Source of the DNA: Cercis canadensis
Lineage: Eukaryota > Streptophyta > Magnoliopsida > Fabales > Fabaceae
Direction of reading: 5' to 3'
Assembly: GCA_003255065.1 (NCBI GenBank)
Contig: QAOA01008251.1
Span: 295,792 to 359,791, forward strand
Length of the DNA: 64,000 nt
Positions 61,331 through 64,000 of this stretch are shown here, piece after piece. Position 1 is the stretch's first letter. Each line of letters opens with the position of its first letter. Under the pieces are notes generated by a model. The model worked only from the letters and a program-made list of their open reading frames with translations. It was not told where the DNA came from and searched no databases. The position numbers and the translations under genes are program-made.

Positions 61331-61557
61331 GAATAGTCGAGAAATATGGATGAACAGTGATCACGCTTTGTTGAAAATTTCCTGAACCGTATTCAGTTGA
61401 TTCACGGTTTTAGAGTTGATAAACCGTGATTAACTTAAACTCGAAAATTATTAAAAAAATCAAAACTGCCCCTTTGAGGTAAATACTTTCAAATGTGCAC
61501 TATATAGGTAAATACTTTGTCCACTTGTATTATTTTGGTCAAATTGCCGGCAATCTT

Positions 61558-63423
61558 CGGAAACCTAGTCCAAGATTTGTTTGAATGAAATGTGTCATTT
61601 ACAATTAAGAACAGATCATTTGGTAGGATATGCCAGATGTGCCCCCCTCTTCTAGTGTCCAGCCAAATCAAAAGTCAATGCCATCATCATTAGTCTGAGT
61701 GTATTATAATATATACAGGGACGATCATTAACATACATACTAATTAATTTTTTTATAATAATCTTCTGTTCATCAAACAATGGAATTTTATTGTCTCATT
61801 AACATTAACATTTATTTATGGCACATTTCATTCAAACTTTTGGTATATGACCATTAATTAATATATTAAATTACTTCATATATAAGAGATTTTTGTAAAT
61901 CCGTCCTACATATATATAGGATCGTGTTCATATTAACTAAAAAAAAAGTGTATATTATTGAAATAAGCGTATCTTGACATTCAAAATTGCATTTCATGTT
62001 GTTGAATGTGTCTTGATTAATGTTAGGTTGATATTACAATATTCGGAAAAAGTTGTTGTAAGCTATATGGATCTTGACTTTTCAAATAATACTGTATACA
62101 ATTTGGTGCAAGAATTATACAAGTTTATATACGTATATGTAGTCATCATAAACTACGAGAGATCGATCAGACCTAAGCGTATCATAAATTAATAGCACTC
62201 TTTCCATTAATTTTGGCAGTGTGGTTACCTTTAGCTAAACGAGAGCTACTGAAAGGATGAGGATGAAGATGATGATTGTAAGATAACAAAAACAAGAGTC
62301 AATAATTCCTCGGAATCATAAATATAGTCGAATTAAACAAGAATCAAGCTAAAAATATATTTGTGTTTGTTTATAAATAACTATAACAAAAATGGTATCA
62401 CAATCCCACTCCTTTCGTTCGAAATTACTATTATTATAGATATAGACAATATTATCACAAAGTCATATCGTACGTTATTCTCCTATGCTAACTTTTTTAC
62501 ACAGTATAGTTAATTTATTCTTGCAGAACTGGCATATAGATATTACCGATGAACATTTGATAATTTCATTAGTCAAAAATGCCTTCGTCCTCTCCTCATA
62601 ATCAATCTCATACATAGTTCAACCTCACATCATATCTTTGAAACTTACACACACACACACACATATATATATATACAACCCAAATTGGCCCCGCAGAGGG
62701 GATCGAATGAGCATTGTTACACACTTACAGCTGGTCAAAAATACACAGAAAGTAAAAAGCATGCGAAACTTCTTATCCATACTTTAAAAAGAAAGTTTTA
62801 ATTTTATCTTTGGCCTCCTATGCTTTCAGCCAAAAAGGAATACGTAACATCATATAAGTTTTTAAATTTAATTTATCTGTAGCCTCTTCTATAAATGCCG
62901 CCCACAAAGTTTGCCATATTCAGAAGTTTCTCTCATTTTCGTAGTCAAAAGCACAATCCAAAACAACCGACGGCAGTATGGCGGTGAACGTAAAATGGGT
63001 GACCACTAGAATTGTGACAAGTGGCAGTGCATGATGCCTGCTTGCCCACTTAGAATATTCATGCACCTAAATTCAAAAGCCAAAATAGTAAAATTTCAAA
63101 TGGTTGCTGATGGGTTTGACCACCAATAGCAGCATTGACAATATTGAAAGCATCTATGACTGGTAAACAAGGGAAAAACAGAAAAAAAGTTTTTTAACAC
63201 ATTTAATTTGTCTATAAATTTCTTCCCCTCTGTCGCCATATATATATATATATGTAAGGGTCCTCCTTTAAATCTCAATAAGACAATATTTTATAGATAG
63301 AGCCACTTTCTCTTACGGCTTTATACCCAACAAAGAAAAAATCTCTTACTCTTCTTTCCCCTCTTCTCCAAACTTCTCCATCTCTGAAAAATAGATCATT
63401 TTTGTTTATAGTTCTTCTATTCA
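61558..63423. other. Intergenic DNA upstream of the PUB24-like gene
   Basis: AT-rich sequence with (CA)n/(AT)n near 62648-62675 and (TA)n at about 63239-63254. A TATA-like TTTTATAGAT near 63290 would leave a leader of roughly 100 nt before the ATG. No other gene seen. Confidence 0.5.
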
Positions 63424-64000
63424 ATGGCTGAAATTGAAGTTCCTCAATATTTTGTTTGTCCCATTTCGCTTCAGATTATGAAGGACCCTGTGACGGCGGT
63501 GACAGGCATAACATACGACAGAGAAAGCATAGAGCAGTGGTTGATGACGGCCAAAGACTGCACCTGCCCTGTCACAAAGCAGCCATTGCCAAGAGACACA
63601 GACTTGACCCCAAATCACACTCTACGAAGGCTAATCCAGGCTTGGTGCTCGGTGAACGGCATTGATCGGATACCAACTCCAAAACCCCCTCTCAACAAGA
63701 CCCACTTTCAGAAACTCATCAGGGATCTAGAGGTTCCTCGTTTGCATCAAAACGCGTTGGAGAAAATGCATGCTTGGGCCACAGAGAACGAGAGGAACAG
63801 AAGGTACATGGCGGAAGCTGGTGTTGCCAACGCTATGATTCCCATAATTATAAAGAGTTTCAAGCAAGGTAAGACTTCATGTCTTGAAGAAGCTTTGGTA
63901 ATCCTTCGTCTTCTTTGGACTGGTCCAACCTTGAAGCCTCTGGTTAATGAAAATTTGGACCTCATCAACTCGTTAACCTGGATTTTGCAACTTCACGTGG
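63424..64000 (+). CDS. PUB24: U-box E3 ubiquitin ligase, PUB22/23/24 group, 5' part only
   Basis: U-box/ARM-repeat ubiquitin ligase. The Arabidopsis PUB22/23/24 trio dampens pattern-triggered immunity, with the exocyst subunit Exo70B2 as a known PUB22 target. The window ends in frame after 192 codons plus one base. The U-box is at residues 5-78 (VPQYFVCPISLQIMKDPVTA, then GITYDRESIEQWL, CPVTKQPLP, LTPNHTLRRLIQAWC), with the E2-contacting Cys-Pro-Ile and the Trp present. After residue 85 come IPTPKPPLNK and the first ARM-type helices (EALVILRLLW). The IEVPQYF start and SLTWILQ near residue 185 favour PUB24 over PUB22/23. The family is intronless and about 400-450 aa, so roughly half is here. 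No defect seen. Confidence 0.9.
   Translation, partial: MAEIEVPQYFVCPISLQIMKDPVTAVTGITYDRESIEQWLMTAKDCTCPVTKQPLPRDTDLTPNHTLRRLIQAWCSVNGIDRIPTPKPPLNKTHFQKLIRDLEVPRLHQNALEKMHAWATENERNRRYMAEAGVANAMIPIIIKSFKQGKTSCLEEALVILRLLWTGPTLKPLVNENLDLINSLTWILQLHV

Larger units (their letters stand above)
55203..61557. mobile_element. Mutator-like element (MULE) with long TIRs, including its target duplication
   Basis: The element runs 55212-61548. It begins GGCAATTTGACCAAAATAAT and ends with the exact inverse, ATTATTTTGGTCAAATTGCC. It is flanked by GGCAATCTC (55203-55211) and GGCAATCTT (61549-61557), a 9-bp target duplication with one mismatch, the hallmark of Mutator superfamily insertions. The inverted arms align for roughly 600 bp (about 55212-55830 against 60930-61548), including the tandem array. 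The interior carries a degenerate plant-mobile-domain gene on the minus strand and a 990-base N gap. No transposase is visible; a fragment could lie in the gap. Apparent size is about 6.3 kb. Confidence 0.88.

Overview
This is nuclear DNA of a eudicot plant. The genes have GT-AG introns, the intergenic DNA is very AT-rich, and the proteins belong to plant-specific families: LHW-type bHLH, BELL/TALE homeodomain, F-box with F-box-associated domain, KIB/DUF295, PUB-type U-box and plant mobile domain. The encoded proteins look rosid-like, but the sequence alone does not give the species. No homology search was run. Exon borders were set by hand from splice sites, reading-frame continuity and remembered family sequences.

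Layout. (1) About 1.1-7.2 kb, minus strand: a complete ten-exon LONESOME HIGHWAY-like bHLH gene (968 aa predicted) whose 5' leader carries several uORFs, one overlapping the main start. (2) About 8-34.7 kb: a gene-poor desert of about 26 kb with a SINE-like remnant, a Helitron-like 3' terminus, two foldback elements, microsatellites and two islands of promoter-like motifs. (3) 35.4-38.6 kb, plus strand: a complete four-exon BEL1-like homeobox gene close to BLH1 (742 aa). (4) 43.4-47.1 kb, plus strand: a seven-exon gene for an R3HCC1L-like protein (376 aa). (5) 48.1-54.1 kb: two related single-exon F-box genes flanking a dead KIB/DUF295 F-box gene. This cluster holds one young and one old miniature LTR (TRIM/SMART-type) element, the old one inserted in the dead gene. 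(6) 55.2-61.5 kb: a Mutator-like element with long inverted repeats, a 9-bp target duplication (8/9 match), arrays of a GTCACGGTTT motif in both arms, and a degenerate plant-mobile-domain gene. A 990-base assembly gap lies inside it. (7) 63.4 kb to the end, plus strand: the first 192 codons of a PUB24-like U-box ubiquitin ligase.

LHW-like and BLH1-like proteins are transcription factors that work through heterodimers in development. The F-box and U-box genes belong to ubiquitin-ligase families that expand in plants. Nothing suggests that these neighbours share one pathway.

Assembly caution: five of the six single-N positions sit exactly between two abutting, nearly identical direct repeats (10 to about 543 bp). 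They look like overlapping contig ends or unmerged haplotypes, so one copy of each pair is probably not real.
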